NCBI RefSeq assembly: GCF_014836985.1
Contig: NZ_JACSPU010000002.1
Location: 496,001 to 560,000, forward strand
Reading direction: 5' to 3'
From: Planococcus wigleyi
GTDB lineage: Bacteria > Bacillota > Bacilli > Bacillales_A > Planococcaceae
Length of the DNA stretch: 64,000 nt
The translations under genes were made by a program, and so were the position numbers. Position 1 is the first letter of the stretch; every line of letters begins with the position of its first letter. The notes beneath the pieces are model-generated. The model was not told where the DNA came from, did no database searches, and saw only the letters and a program-made list of their open reading frames with translations. Shown here piece after piece: positions 7,831 through 16,399 of the stretch.

Positions 7831-8749
7831 CCACGTTGCTGATGTCTACAAGAAAATGCGGACGCTGTTTGGTTTCATTATAGATGCGTCCGATGTATTC
7901 GCCGATGACTCCGAGACTGATCAGCTGGATGCCTCCGAGCAAAAGAATGGCTGTAATTGTTGTAAAGTAACCGGGAGCTCCGATGCCTTCACGCAGAATG
8001 CTGTACAGTGTGAAGAAAATGTAGATGAGTGACAGGAAAAGAACGAGAAAGCCCGTATAAAAACAAACGCGCAACGGCTTCATATTGAACGAAATGATTC
8101 CATCGATGCCATAATTGACCAAACTGTTGAATGACCATTTTGAATCACCGTCAGTCCGCAGGACATTTTCATAGTTGATCGTCTTTTTGCTGAGGCCGAT
8201 CCAAGAAAACAGCCCTTTGGAAAAACGGTTGCTTTCACTCAATGCCAAAATCGCATTAATGGCTTTGCGGCTTAATAATCGGAAATCGCCTTCGCCATCC
8301 TGCAAGTCGACGTCGGTGATTGAATTGATCAGTTTGTAGTACAGTGAAGAAAACAGGGAGCGGATTTTGGAATCGCCGGTGCGTGAGCGCCTTGCCACAA
8401 CTTGATTGAATCCTTCTTCGTAACCTTTGACCATTTCACCGATCAGAGTAGGCGGATGCTGCAAGTCGCTGTCCATGACAATGGCAGCATCGCCTTTGAT
8501 GCGTTTCAAGCCGGCGAGCATGGCGGACTCTTTTCCAAAATTCCGCGTCAGCGAAATATATTTAACGGTGTCATGCACTGCTGCCAATTTTAAAATTTCC
8601 TGCAATGTACCGTCACTGCTGCCATCATTGATGAACATAATTTCATAACGATATGGAAGCTCCTCAAGTTCCTTCACCAATTTGGCATACATGGAAGCGA
8701 TATTGGCTTCTTCGTTAAATGCCGGAATTACAATGGAGATAAGCTTCAT
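7811..8749 (-). CDS. csbB: CsbB-like family 2 glycosyltransferase with two C-terminal helices
   Basis: 312 residues. GT2 fold: ISIVIPAFNEEANI at the N-terminus, FINDGSSDGT, the metal-binding DSDLQHPP near residue 94, and the acceptor-region DGEGDFRLLSR. Two transmembrane helices follow at about 230-252 and 265-288, as in undecaprenyl-phosphate sugar transferases (CsbB, GtrB). It should load a sugar (GlcNAc in B. subtilis) onto undecaprenyl phosphate on the inner membrane face. The start at 8749 has GAAAGGGGA 6 bases upstream; an earlier in-frame codon would lie inside that site. It is the first gene of the csbB-gtcA-yfhO unit. A DPM1-type role for another acceptor lipid is possible but the neighbours argue for the teichoic acid system. 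Confidence 0.88.
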   Translation of the reverse strand: MKLISIVIPAFNEEANIASMYAKLVKELEELPYRYEIMFINDGSSDGTLQEILKLAAVHDTVKYISLTRNFGKESAMLAGLKRIKGDAAIVMDSDLQHPPTLIGEMVKGYEEGFNQVVARRSRTGDSKIRSLFSSLYYKLINSITDVDLQDGEGDFRLLSRKAINAILALSESNRFSKGLFSWIGLSKKTINYENVLRTDGDSKWSFNSLVNYGIDGIISFNMKPLRVCFYTGFLVLFLSLIYIFFTLYSILREGIGAPGYFTTITAILLLGGIQLISLGVIGEYIGRIYNETKQRPHFLVDISNVDEYDEP

Positions 8750-9064
8750 GTTTAATTCCCCTTTCAAACTGCTTCTGAAAAATCTTCTTTAGTTTTATTA
8801 CCCGGGCCATTTAATAAGTATGCCTGACGAAAATGAAACTTCCTGGCCCTCAATACGTATTAGTATACGTCAGGTGTTTTGAGAAAACATTTGTCTGAAA
8901 ATTCAGCGTCCCTTCACTGATGTCTAAAAGACTTGAAGCAATTGGATCTACAGCGCTGGAGACTTGGCGTTGGAATCGAATGATAGTCTTTATTCGTTGA
9001 ATTTTACTTGTTGGACCGATACCATTAAAATAGAATACATACTGATGAATGGAGAGTGTTAAGA
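8750..9064. promoter_or_regulatory. Divergent control region between csbB and the Ter cluster
   Basis: About 315 bases without a gene. For the plus strand, TTGTTG (9008-9013), 17-base spacer and TAGAAT (9031-9036) form a reasonable SigA promoter ahead of the first TerD gene. Near csbB, CCTGACG (8823-8829) and CGTCAGG (8868-8874) form an inverted repeat, and inside it ACGTAT-TAGT-ATACGT (8855-8870) forms a second one; these may be operators. On the minus strand GGGTAA occurs upstream of csbB but lacks a SigB -35. The remainder shows nothing recognisable. Confidence 0.45.
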
Positions 9065-9676
9065 ATGGCGATCAATCTCGTAAAAGGTCAGAAAATCGAT
9101 TTAACAAAAGGACGTTCATCGCTTTCAAGCATCATGGTAGGCCTTGGCTGGGATCCTGTTGCGACTAAAAAAAGCGGCGGATTTTTAAGCGGCCTATTAG
9201 GCGGCGGAGGCGGAGCTGATGTTGACTGTGACGCATCCGTATTGCTGCTGGATGAAAACGGCAAGCTGACTGCTAAAGAAAACCTGATTTATTTCGGGAA
9301 CAAGAAAAGCAAAGACGGCAGTGTTGTCCATTCCGGTGATAATTTGACCGGTGAAGGCGAAGGGGACGACGAAGTGATCAACATCGACTTGAAGCGTATT
9401 TCGCCTTCTATTCATCGCCTGGTTTTTGTCGTTAATATTTACAATGCAAAACAGAAAAAACAGGATTTCGGCATGATTGAAAATGCTTTTATCCGCCTGG
9501 TCGACAACCAGTCGAAAGAAGAGCTAGTTCATTACAACCTTACTGATAATTATGCAGGCAAGATGTCGCTGATTACAGGAGAATTATACCGCCAAGGCGC
9601 AGAATGGAAATTTTCAGCGATAGGCGAAGGTGCTTCAGAACCCGATATTGGATCAATTGCAAACAAATATTCTTAA
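9065..9676 (+). CDS. TerD family protein with a glycine-rich insert
   Basis: 203 residues. TerD-domain landmarks: [13 protein letters not shown] at the N-terminus, VGLGWD, the calcium-type acidic loop [30 protein letters not shown], and the C-terminal GELYRQGAEWKFSAIGEG. Between VGLGWD and the acidic loop it carries an insert containing SGGFLSGLLGGGGG that the two sister proteins (9692 and 17500) lack; the insert is hydrophobic and Gly-rich. TerD domains bind calcium and are induced by cell-envelope stress and toxic oxyanions; cytoplasmic. The start at 9065 has GGAGAG upstream (9051-9056). It is followed after 15 bases by a second TerD gene. Corresponds to the divergent TerD paralogue of the B. 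subtilis yce operon. Confidence 0.88.
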   Translation: MAINLVKGQKIDLTKGRSSLSSIMVGLGWDPVATKKSGGFLSGLLGGGGGADVDCDASVLLLDENGKLTAKENLIYFGNKKSKDGSVVHSGDNLTGEGEGDDEVINIDLKRISPSIHRLVFVVNIYNAKQKKQDFGMIENAFIRLVDNQSKEELVHYNLTDNYAGKMSLITGELYRQGAEWKFSAIGEGASEPDIGSIANKYS

Positions 9677-9691
9677 GGAGTGAAATGACGA

Positions 9692-10270
9692 ATGGCTATT
9701 AACTTATCAAAAGGGCAAAAAGTAGATTTGACGAAAAGTAACCCAGGTCTGTCTAAAGTGATCGTAGGACTAGGCTGGGATACCAATAAATATGATGGAG
9801 GACAGGATTTCGACTTGGACTCATCGGTCTTTCTGTTGAACAGTGAAGGGAAAACGGCTTCAGAAGCCGACTTTATCTTCTACAACAATACAATAGGAGC
9901 CGGCGGGGCAGTGGAACACACTGGAGATAACAAAACCGGAGAAGGCGAAGGAGACGACGAACAGGTTAACGTCAACCTTTCAGCTATTCCGGCATCAATC
10001 GAAAAAGCGACCTTCACCATTACCATCCATGACGCTGAAGCACGCGGGCAGAACTTTGGCCAGGTCAGCAACTCATATGTCCGTATCATCAATGGAGACA
10101 CAAACGAAGAATTGATCCGCTATGATCTGGGAGAAGATTTTTCAATTGAAACAGCAGTCGTGGTCGGCGAACTTTACCGTCACGGTGGAGAGTGGAAATT
10201 CAACGCCATTGGCAGCGGTTATCAAGGCGGCTTAGAGTCTCTTGTTAAGGACTTTGGCTTAAACAGCTGA
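9692..10270 (+). CDS. TerD family stress protein (YceD/YceE-like)
   Basis: 192 residues, the standard length of single-domain TerD proteins. Motifs: [37 protein letters not shown] (calcium-type acidic loop), [28 protein letters not shown] and [20 protein letters not shown]. Closely similar to the TerD at 17500, so the two flank the enzyme genes as paralogues. AAGGAG lies 12 bases upstream of the ATG, overlapping the previous stop codon. A terminator after it separates the TerD pair from the enzyme genes, though read-through may occur. Confidence 0.92.
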   Translation: MAINLSKGQKVDLTKSNPGLSKVIVGLGWDTNKYDGGQDFDLDSSVFLLNSEGKTASEADFIFYNNTIGAGGAVEHTGDNKTGEGEGDDEQVNVNLSAIPASIEKATFTITIHDAEARGQNFGQVSNSYVRIINGDTNEELIRYDLGEDFSIETAVVVGELYRHGGEWKFNAIGSGYQGGLESLVKDFGLNS

Positions 10271-10281
10271 GGAAACGATGG

Positions 10282-10312
10282 AAAAGCAAGGAGACTTTCT
10301 CCTTGCTTTTTC
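10282..10312 (+). terminator. Terminator after the TerD pair
   Basis: AAGCAAGGAGA-CTT-TCTCCTTGCTT stem followed by TTTTC. A perfect 12-base palindrome TTCATATATGAA (10317-10328) follows before the next gene and could be an operator. Confidence 0.8.
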
Positions 10313-10377
10313 TCCATTCATATATGAAATGATAATTTGAACGGGCTGTAGGCAGCCGCATGCCGGGAGGATCACAC

Positions 10378-11523
10378 ATGAGACATTTTAACGTATTGAC
10401 CGATTCTGATTTAAAGACCTTTTTTAAATATTCCCCGGCAGAATTCAACCGTGATACGGAACGGGAGACCTTAGCATTGGCATTGGGCGCAGCACTTTAT
10501 ACACCGGGATCCAAAGTGGATTTTGCCCAGAAGATTTTAAGTGGAAATTACAGTACAAAAGCATTTGCAGGTTTGACGACATTGATCATCTGTCTGGAAG
10601 ATGCAGTTGCCGATTCGGAACTGGGGCAGGCAGAAGAGAATGTTGTCGGTGAACTGAAAAAGCTGGCTGCAGCAAATGCTGAACAACTTGCCGCCGGACC
10701 GGTACTTTTTTTGCGCGTCCGGACCCCTGAACAATTGGATATGCTGATTGACCAGGCGGGAGATGCATTGAGTGTATTAACGGGGATTGTGTTTCCAAAA
10801 TGTCTTCCGACCACCTTGCCGCTGTTTTTCGAGGCATTGGATCGTGCTAGCGAAAGAGCCGGCAGAAAACTCTATGCACTGCCTTTACTTGAAACCAAAG
10901 AAGTGCTGTACAGTGAACTCCGGGAACAGACATTAGCAGAGCTGCATCAAATTATGCAGTCGGAAGCTGACCGGATTTTGACTGTTCGGGTAGGAGCGAC
11001 TGATTTTTCCAGTTTATACGGACTGCGGCGTCCGGCAGAACGAACAATTTACGATGTCCACATCATCCGTGATTGCCTGACGGCCATTTTGAACCGTTTT
11101 GGCCGCGCAGAAGATGGTTTTACGGTTTCGGGTCCTGTGTACGAACACTTTTCCGGCGGAGAACGCCTTTGGCTTTCCTCTAAGCCCGAAGCGACGCTGT
11201 GGGAGGAAGTCCAACTGGATATACTAAATGGGTTTAAAGGGAAAACCTGCATCCACCCATCGCAGATTTCCATTGTCAATGCGGGGTATATCGTCTCGCT
11301 CGAAGCTTACGATGATGCTAAAGTGATTCTAAATGAAAGTGCCAAGCGCAACGGTGTTCTGCAAAGTCCAAAACGCAATAAAATGAACGAAGTAAAACCG
11401 CATTTGAGCTGGGCAAGGAAAATTGCCGCTCAAGCGGAAGTCTATGGGGTGCTGAATGAAAACTATCAACCAATTGACGTCCTCAACCATATCCGGGCAA
11501 AGCAATTATCAAATCAATACTAA
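10378..11523 (+). CDS. HpcH/HpaI aldolase/citrate lyase-like TIM-barrel enzyme of the Ter cluster
   Basis: 381 residues. Motifs of the citrate-lyase-beta/malyl-CoA-lyase fold: the metal-region CLEDAV near residue 69, LFLRVRTPEQL, PLLETKEVL with the conserved Glu, VRVGATDFSSLYG, and GKTCIHPSQISIVN near the end. The family is the C-C bond lyase known from Ter gene clusters, predicted to cleave or form a carbon-carbon bond in synthesis of a nucleoside-like product; the substrate is not known. The start at 10378 has GGGAGGA 6 bases upstream. It overlaps the following PRTase gene by about 68 bases, so the two are likely coupled. It is the first gene of the four-enzyme module. Confidence 0.87.
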   Translation: MRHFNVLTDSDLKTFFKYSPAEFNRDTERETLALALGAALYTPGSKVDFAQKILSGNYSTKAFAGLTTLIICLEDAVADSELGQAEENVVGELKKLAAANAEQLAAGPVLFLRVRTPEQLDMLIDQAGDALSVLTGIVFPKCLPTTLPLFFEALDRASERAGRKLYALPLLETKEVLYSELREQTLAELHQIMQSEADRILTVRVGATDFSSLYGLRRPAERTIYDVHIIRDCLTAILNRFGRAEDGFTVSGPVYEHFSGGERLWLSSKPEATLWEEVQLDILNGFKGKTCIHPSQISIVNAGYIVSLEAYDDAKVILNESAKRNGVLQSPKRNKMNEVKPHLSWARKIAAQAEVYGVLNENYQPIDVLNHIRAKQLSNQY

Positions 11524-12826
11524 GTTATGGGACAATCTGGATATCAATATTTCCATAAAGAACGCTTATCCCGGCCTGTCACCGGAATCGCTTTTTTCTG
11601 TAGCGCTGCGTGTCAATAAAAAACGTCAATTTCTGTTTGTCAGCAAGCTGATTGCCAAGCATTTGGCTGTCCATCCTTCTCTGGCTCTTGGAACAGGCAC
11701 CTTACTGGCATCGCTGTTGGTGGAAGAAATGGGGCTCGAAAGCTTTCCTGATACGGAAGCTCTTGTGAAAATGATTGAAACTGGAGCGGCTGACCGTGAA
11801 ACGACTCTCACATCGCTCCAATTTAAAGAAATCCTGCCGAAGAAAACTGTGTTTATTGGCATGGCTGAAACGGCAACGGGCCTTGGCCATTCGGTTTTTC
11901 AGCATTTTGACGAGGCTGCCTATATTCATACGACACGCGAAGAAATTATCGGCATGACCCCATCTTTTGTCTTTGAAGAAGAACATTCCCACGCAACATC
12001 CCATAAAGTGTACGCGCCGTCCGGTATGCTGGAAGACGCGGATACTATCGTCCTGATTGATGATGAAATCTCAACAGGCAATACCTTATTGAATCTGGTT
12101 TGTGCACTTGACGATCAGTTTCCGGGGAAAAGCTATGCTTCTCTTTCGATTCTCGATTGGCGAAATGACAGCCAAAAAGAGAAAATGGAAAAAATGGCTG
12201 CCGACCGGAAAATCAACCTGACTGTTTTGTCTTTGATGGCAGGCCATTTCGAATTGGTCCACAGTTCGGCTCCAGAAGAACCTGAACAGGCTGTTTTAAT
12301 CGGAGGAGGTTCCAGGATTCCGGACATCGAATTGGCTGGAGAAAGGCTCTCTGTGGGTTCAAAGACTGGGCAGCATTACATCCCGTATACAGGCCGTTTC
12401 GGCATCAGCAGCCAACAGCAGGATGAAATCGGTGCTTGGGCTGAAGCCGCTGCAAAACAGGTCAAATCCACGAGCCAACAGGCATTGGTTATCGGTATAG
12501 GTGAAAATATGTACCTGCCTTTGCGTTTCGCGTTGGCGCTGGGCGGCAATCCACTTGTCCAAACGACGACCCGCAGTCCGATTTTTGCTTCTGAGACAGC
12601 TGGCTATCCGATCAAGGAAAAAGCGAAATTCGAGTTGCCCGATGCTGAGGAAACAAGCCAATTCATCTATAATTTGAATAAATTGGATATTGACCGAATT
12701 TACTTGTTGGCTGAATCTGTCGTCGAACAATCCGAATGGCAGCCGCTGCTCACATATCTGGAGAAAAAAGCGCCAGTGGAATGGATATCCCTGACAACCA
12801 CCAAAAGGAGTGACGGAGTCGAATGA
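11456..12826 (+). CDS. Phosphoribosyltransferase with TRSP domain (Ter biosynthetic module)
   Basis: 456 residues. An N-terminal region with KKRQFLFVSKLIAKHL, the PRPP-binding loop IVLIDDEISTGNT near residues 197-208, and a C-terminal domain carrying the literal TRSP motif (about residue 372, TTTRSPIFA) that names the family. Members are predicted to attach or process a ribosyl group in Ter systems. The ATG at 11456 lies inside the previous gene, 68 bases before its end, with only a weak GGGGT upstream; the N-terminal 25 residues are poorly constrained, so a downstream non-ATG start such as TTG 11474 remains possible. It shares an ATGA overlap with the next gene. Confidence 0.85.
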   Translation: MKTINQLTSSTISGQSNYQINTKLWDNLDINISIKNAYPGLSPESLFSVALRVNKKRQFLFVSKLIAKHLAVHPSLALGTGTLLASLLVEEMGLESFPDTEALVKMIETGAADRETTLTSLQFKEILPKKTVFIGMAETATGLGHSVFQHFDEAAYIHTTREEIIGMTPSFVFEEEHSHATSHKVYAPSGMLEDADTIVLIDDEISTGNTLLNLVCALDDQFPGKSYASLSILDWRNDSQKEKMEKMAADRKINLTVLSLMAGHFELVHSSAPEEPEQAVLIGGGSRIPDIELAGERLSVGSKTGQHYIPYTGRFGISSQQQDEIGAWAEAAAKQVKSTSQQALVIGIGENMYLPLRFALALGGNPLVQTTTRSPIFASETAGYPIKEKAKFELPDAEETSQFIYNLNKLDIDRIYLLAESVVEQSEWQPLLTYLEKKAPVEWISLTTTKRSDGVE

Positions 12827-13932
12827 TAACAACCGGTCTAGTGAAAACGAGTTACCCGAAAGAAGATATCACATTCCTGTTGAAAGACGTAAGTGAGGAA
12901 TTTGTCGAAAGTACCTTGGAGGAACGGGAAAAAGCCGTTCAAACAGGAGCCCATTATGCAGAACGGCTGCCGATGGAATATCGCCCATCTGATGAATATA
13001 CGAATCTTTACCATGAAACCGTCGTCAAGACCAAAAAGCAATTAGCTTATCTGGTAGGGCTGGTGACACGCCGTATCTTCATGAATGCCGGAACGGATGA
13101 TATTGTCCTTGTGTCATTGGCGCGCGCAGGCAGCCCAATCGGGATCTTAATCCGCCGTTATGCCCAGCAAATGATGGGAATGGACTGGCCGCATTACAGC
13201 GTATCGATTTTACGGGATAAAGGCATTGACGAAAAAGCGATCAATACGATTCGCGCTGCCCACCCGAACAGCCGCATCCAATTTGTGGATGGCTGGACAG
13301 GAAAAGGCGCTATCCAAAAAGAGTTGACGAAATCGGTCAACAGCCTCAATGAAGAAAAAGACATGAAACTGCACGATGACATGGCTGTATTGGCAGATCC
13401 GGGAGCATGTGCCGTATTGTTCGGGACACGTGAAGACTTCCTTATCCCAAGTGCTTGTTTGAATGCGACCGTCTCAGGCTTGGTAAGCCGTACGATCCTT
13501 AACAAGCTTTACATCGGTGAAGATGATTTCCACGGTGCCAAGTTTTACGGGGAGTTGCTGGAAGAAGATTTGTCGAATGATTTTGTCGATCAAATCACAG
13601 AATGCTTTGCTGAAACGCGCGGCCAGGTCGAAACGGATGCTGTTTCTTCGCCGGTGACTGCGGAAAGAACCTGGCAGGGCATGAAGGAAGTCGAAGCGAT
13701 CGGCCAACAGATGTATAGTGAAACCGACTATCATCTGATCAAACCTGGAGTCGGCGAAACGACACGTGTTCTGTTGCGTAGAAGCCCGTGGAAGGTTCTG
13801 GTCAACAGCCTTGATAACCCCGACGTCCATCATATCCTCATGTTGGCAAAAGAAAAAGAAGTGCCTGTGGAAGTTGTTCCCGATTTATTCTATCGCGCCA
13901 TCGGCTTGATTCGATCAGGTAAAGAAATATGA
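12823..13932 (+). CDS. StiP-like protein with C-terminal PELOTA RNA-binding domain
   Basis: 369 residues. N-terminal StiP/PRTase-like domain: VSLARAGSPIGILIRRY, HYSVSILRDKGID, FVDGWTGKG (PRPP-loop-like, near residue 153), and GTREDFLIPSACLNATVSGLVSRT with the family's conserved cysteine. The C-terminal 80 residues (LLRRSPWKVLVNS and VPVEVVPDLFYRAIGLIR) resemble the PELOTA RNA-binding domain. Databases call the family cysteine protease StiP, but its members were also described as phosphoribosyltransferases of Ter clusters; the PRPP-like loop seen here supports the latter. ATGA overlaps join it to both neighbours, indicating tight co-translation. Confidence 0.85.
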   Translation: MITTGLVKTSYPKEDITFLLKDVSEEFVESTLEEREKAVQTGAHYAERLPMEYRPSDEYTNLYHETVVKTKKQLAYLVGLVTRRIFMNAGTDDIVLVSLARAGSPIGILIRRYAQQMMGMDWPHYSVSILRDKGIDEKAINTIRAAHPNSRIQFVDGWTGKGAIQKELTKSVNSLNEEKDMKLHDDMAVLADPGACAVLFGTREDFLIPSACLNATVSGLVSRTILNKLYIGEDDFHGAKFYGELLEEDLSNDFVDQITECFAETRGQVETDAVSSPVTAERTWQGMKEVEAIGQQMYSETDYHLIKPGVGETTRVLLRRSPWKVLVNSLDNPDVHHILMLAKEKEVPVEVVPDLFYRAIGLIRSGKEI

Positions 13933-14741
13933 CGGTATTATTCGCAAGCGATTTAGATCAAACTTTAATCTATTCCCGCAATTCGATGGGGATGGACGTG
14001 TTAGAAGACGAATTAGTGGAAGTAGAGCGCTATGAAGGAAAACCTTTGTCTTACATGACGAAAAAAAGTCAGTCAGAGCTATGGAAAATCAATGATTCTG
14101 CTTTCTTTTTGCCGGTGACCACGCGTACGCAGGCCCAGTACGAACGGGTGACAGGCATTTTTGAAGGGCGGGCGCCGCGCTTTGCTGTCATTTCCAATGG
14201 AGCGGTCATTTTGGAAAATGGCCAGCCGATCAAAGAATGGTCGGATGGGATTCGTCAGCAATGCGTCAGCCGAAAAACCATCATTACGGAATTGTTGCCG
14301 GAAATCGAACGCCATTTTTCAGAAGACTGGGTATTGAAAGTAAGGGAAGCGGACGATTGGTTCGTTTATCTGATTGTGGACCGGGCGCGTTTCCCGGAAG
14401 ACAAGTTGGATTTCTATACCGAGACGTTCAAAAAACTTGGATGGGGAATGTCACTCCAAGGCAGAAAACTTTATTTCATGCCGGAAAGCATCACGAAAGC
14501 AGGCGCCATGGAGTATATCAAAAAACGTCTGGAAGCAAGCTATGTCATTGCTGCTGGTGATTCGCTGCTGGATCTTGATTTATTGGAAAGCGCCGATTAT
14601 AGTATGCTCGCTTCCCATGGCGAAGCGGTGAGAAGTGCGGTGCCCGTATCCGGACATGTTCATAAAACGGAAAAACACGGCATTAAAGCAGGAGAAGAAA
14701 TTTTGGCCCGTGTTGCCGAAATTTCATTGCAGCGCAAGTAA
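13929..14741 (+). CDS. HAD family hydrolase of the Ter module
   Basis: 270 residues. HAD motif I is FASDLDQTL (nucleophile Asp8, acid Asp10), motif II is the Thr of PVTTRT, motif III Lys is in the SITKAGAMEYI region, and motif IV is AAGDSLLDLDLL. The cap resembles the Cof/sucrose-phosphatase type. Probably dephosphorylates the product of the two PRTase-like enzymes. ATGA overlap with the upstream gene; 24 bases before yceG. Substrate unknown. Confidence 0.87.
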   Translation: MTVLFASDLDQTLIYSRNSMGMDVLEDELVEVERYEGKPLSYMTKKSQSELWKINDSAFFLPVTTRTQAQYERVTGIFEGRAPRFAVISNGAVILENGQPIKEWSDGIRQQCVSRKTIITELLPEIERHFSEDWVLKVREADDWFVYLIVDRARFPEDKLDFYTETFKKLGWGMSLQGRKLYFMPESITKAGAMEYIKKRLEASYVIAAGDSLLDLDLLESADYSMLASHGEAVRSAVPVSGHVHKTEKHGIKAGEEILARVAEISLQRK

Positions 14742-14765
14742 GCAACAAAGCAAGGAGAGATTCCG

Positions 14766-16379
14766 ATGGTTCAATTGCATCCGATCCCCGCAAAAACCTG
14801 GGATCCAGAAAAAATTGGGGAATGGCTGAAAAAACCGATTGTGGATCACAGTGAGACAAAAATTGAAGAAGACCAGATTACGTATCCGCAGCTGCTTGGA
14901 CAGGTTACAGGGATGCCCCTTGATGCCGATGAATATTTTGCAGCCATCTATGATGTCATCGAAGCATCGGAAGGACGGCTGATCCGGCTTTCCGATAAAA
15001 TGGACAAGCACATTGAACAGGACCGGCTGCGGACTTTGCAGGATTTGTTTGAAATGAATAAAAAAGAAAAAGGCCTGTCGCCAAACCGCATGGTGGCATT
15101 TCTTGACGGCAAAGGGCTGCTGCCAAGATTGAAAGATCCAGGCCTTAACAGAAGGCTGCGCATTGTACTGATTGATATCCTGAAAGCGTTTCAAGAGCAG
15201 TCCAGTGGAAATACGACCCATTCTTCCTTCCGCCGCGTAACGACTGATTTAGTCAAATGGATGTTCAACCATATAGAGCCTGAAATTGAAAAGCTGGATC
15301 TGGAAAAAGGATTGCCGGGCTTTCTATGGTACGGCAGTGCTTCGGAAAGTGAAACCTGGTTCTTGAAGCTGTCAGCCGCTTATGGCTTCCATGTCATCGT
15401 CTATGATCCAAAAGGAGAAGGGTGGTTGGAGCAGGCACTTGGAAAAGAAGGGCTGCACAGCCATAGCTTCCAGGTAAATGCCGAGTCGCTCCTCCCATTC
15501 CCGGAAGAAAAGCCGAAGCGTGTCGGGACAGTGGCTTATCGGGCTACTCAGGAAGTGGACCGGCTATTGCATCATGATGATTCTGGACTTTATAAGCCAT
15601 TCCAATTCAAATCTTATCGGACGCATTCAGTTCGCCTGAAAACGACGATGGATGAAGCTTTCATGCTTGCCAAAGAACGCGCGATGGTTCGCCCATCGTT
15701 TTCAGTAGCGAGCGGAAGCGTCAACATTCCCGTAGTCTTCTCCAAAATGATGGGCATCGAAAAAGACCGCAAGCGCTTCTGGGATAATGTCCATAACCTG
15801 ACCGAGCGGGAAGATACGAGGCTGGTGCGCAGCTTTCCGTTTATAGAAGAGCGAAAAGGCAACCAGCAATTCCATTACCGGGCTGCGCTTGGAAGAGACG
15901 GGCGCCTCGACCCTGAAAAAATGAAAGCCGCCCATTGGTGGAAATACAATAAATTGCCGGATGGGGTACAGACGGCAATCGCAGCGGCAATTGCAAGACA
16001 TGTAGAGAAACCGATTCTGCTGCCTCAAAACGGCGAATCGTTTGAAGAATTGCAGCTCTATGCTTTTTCTCAATCGATGTCGTTGCCGGATTCGGTGATT
16101 CAACTGATTCAGTTATTCGATTATCCGCAATTCGTACCGACTATGTTGTTCTACAATGAAGAAAAAGATGGCGAGTTGAGTCGTGCAGACGCGAATGCGA
16201 TTGCCTTGATCCACATATTCGGACTTGATGTCATCATCATCAATCCACAAGGGCATCAAGACATTGAACGCTGGGTCGACCCGGAATCGTTCGATACCCA
16301 TTGGTTGGATGAGCGGAGCTTCAACGAGCCTTACCGTGAACCTTCAGTCGTGAAAAAAATATTCAAAAAATGGCTATAG
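14766..16379 (+). CDS. yceG: YceG family protein, component of the Ter biosynthetic module
   Basis: 537 residues, the usual length of B. subtilis YceG. No classical enzyme motif is visible; the C-terminal half contains LPDGVQTAIAAAIARHVEKPILLPQ and DYPQFVPTMLFYNEEKDGELSRADANA, which I take as family features. The family has been listed as a putative component of a Ter-linked biosynthetic module; no reaction is known. AAGGAGAG lies 8 bases ahead of the ATG at 14766. It is followed after 20 bases by telA, the same order as yceG-yceH in B. subtilis. Confidence 0.85.
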   Translation: MVQLHPIPAKTWDPEKIGEWLKKPIVDHSETKIEEDQITYPQLLGQVTGMPLDADEYFAAIYDVIEASEGRLIRLSDKMDKHIEQDRLRTLQDLFEMNKKEKGLSPNRMVAFLDGKGLLPRLKDPGLNRRLRIVLIDILKAFQEQSSGNTTHSSFRRVTTDLVKWMFNHIEPEIEKLDLEKGLPGFLWYGSASESETWFLKLSAAYGFHVIVYDPKGEGWLEQALGKEGLHSHSFQVNAESLLPFPEEKPKRVGTVAYRATQEVDRLLHHDDSGLYKPFQFKSYRTHSVRLKTTMDEAFMLAKERAMVRPSFSVASGSVNIPVVFSKMMGIEKDRKRFWDNVHNLTEREDTRLVRSFPFIEERKGNQQFHYRAALGRDGRLDPEKMKAAHWWKYNKLPDGVQTAIAAAIARHVEKPILLPQNGESFEELQLYAFSQSMSLPDSVIQLIQLFDYPQFVPTMLFYNEEKDGELSRADANAIALIHIFGLDVIIINPQGHQDIERWVDPESFDTHWLDERSFNEPYREPSVVKKIFKKWL

Positions 16380-16399
16380 CCAAAAAGGAGTGAAATGGG

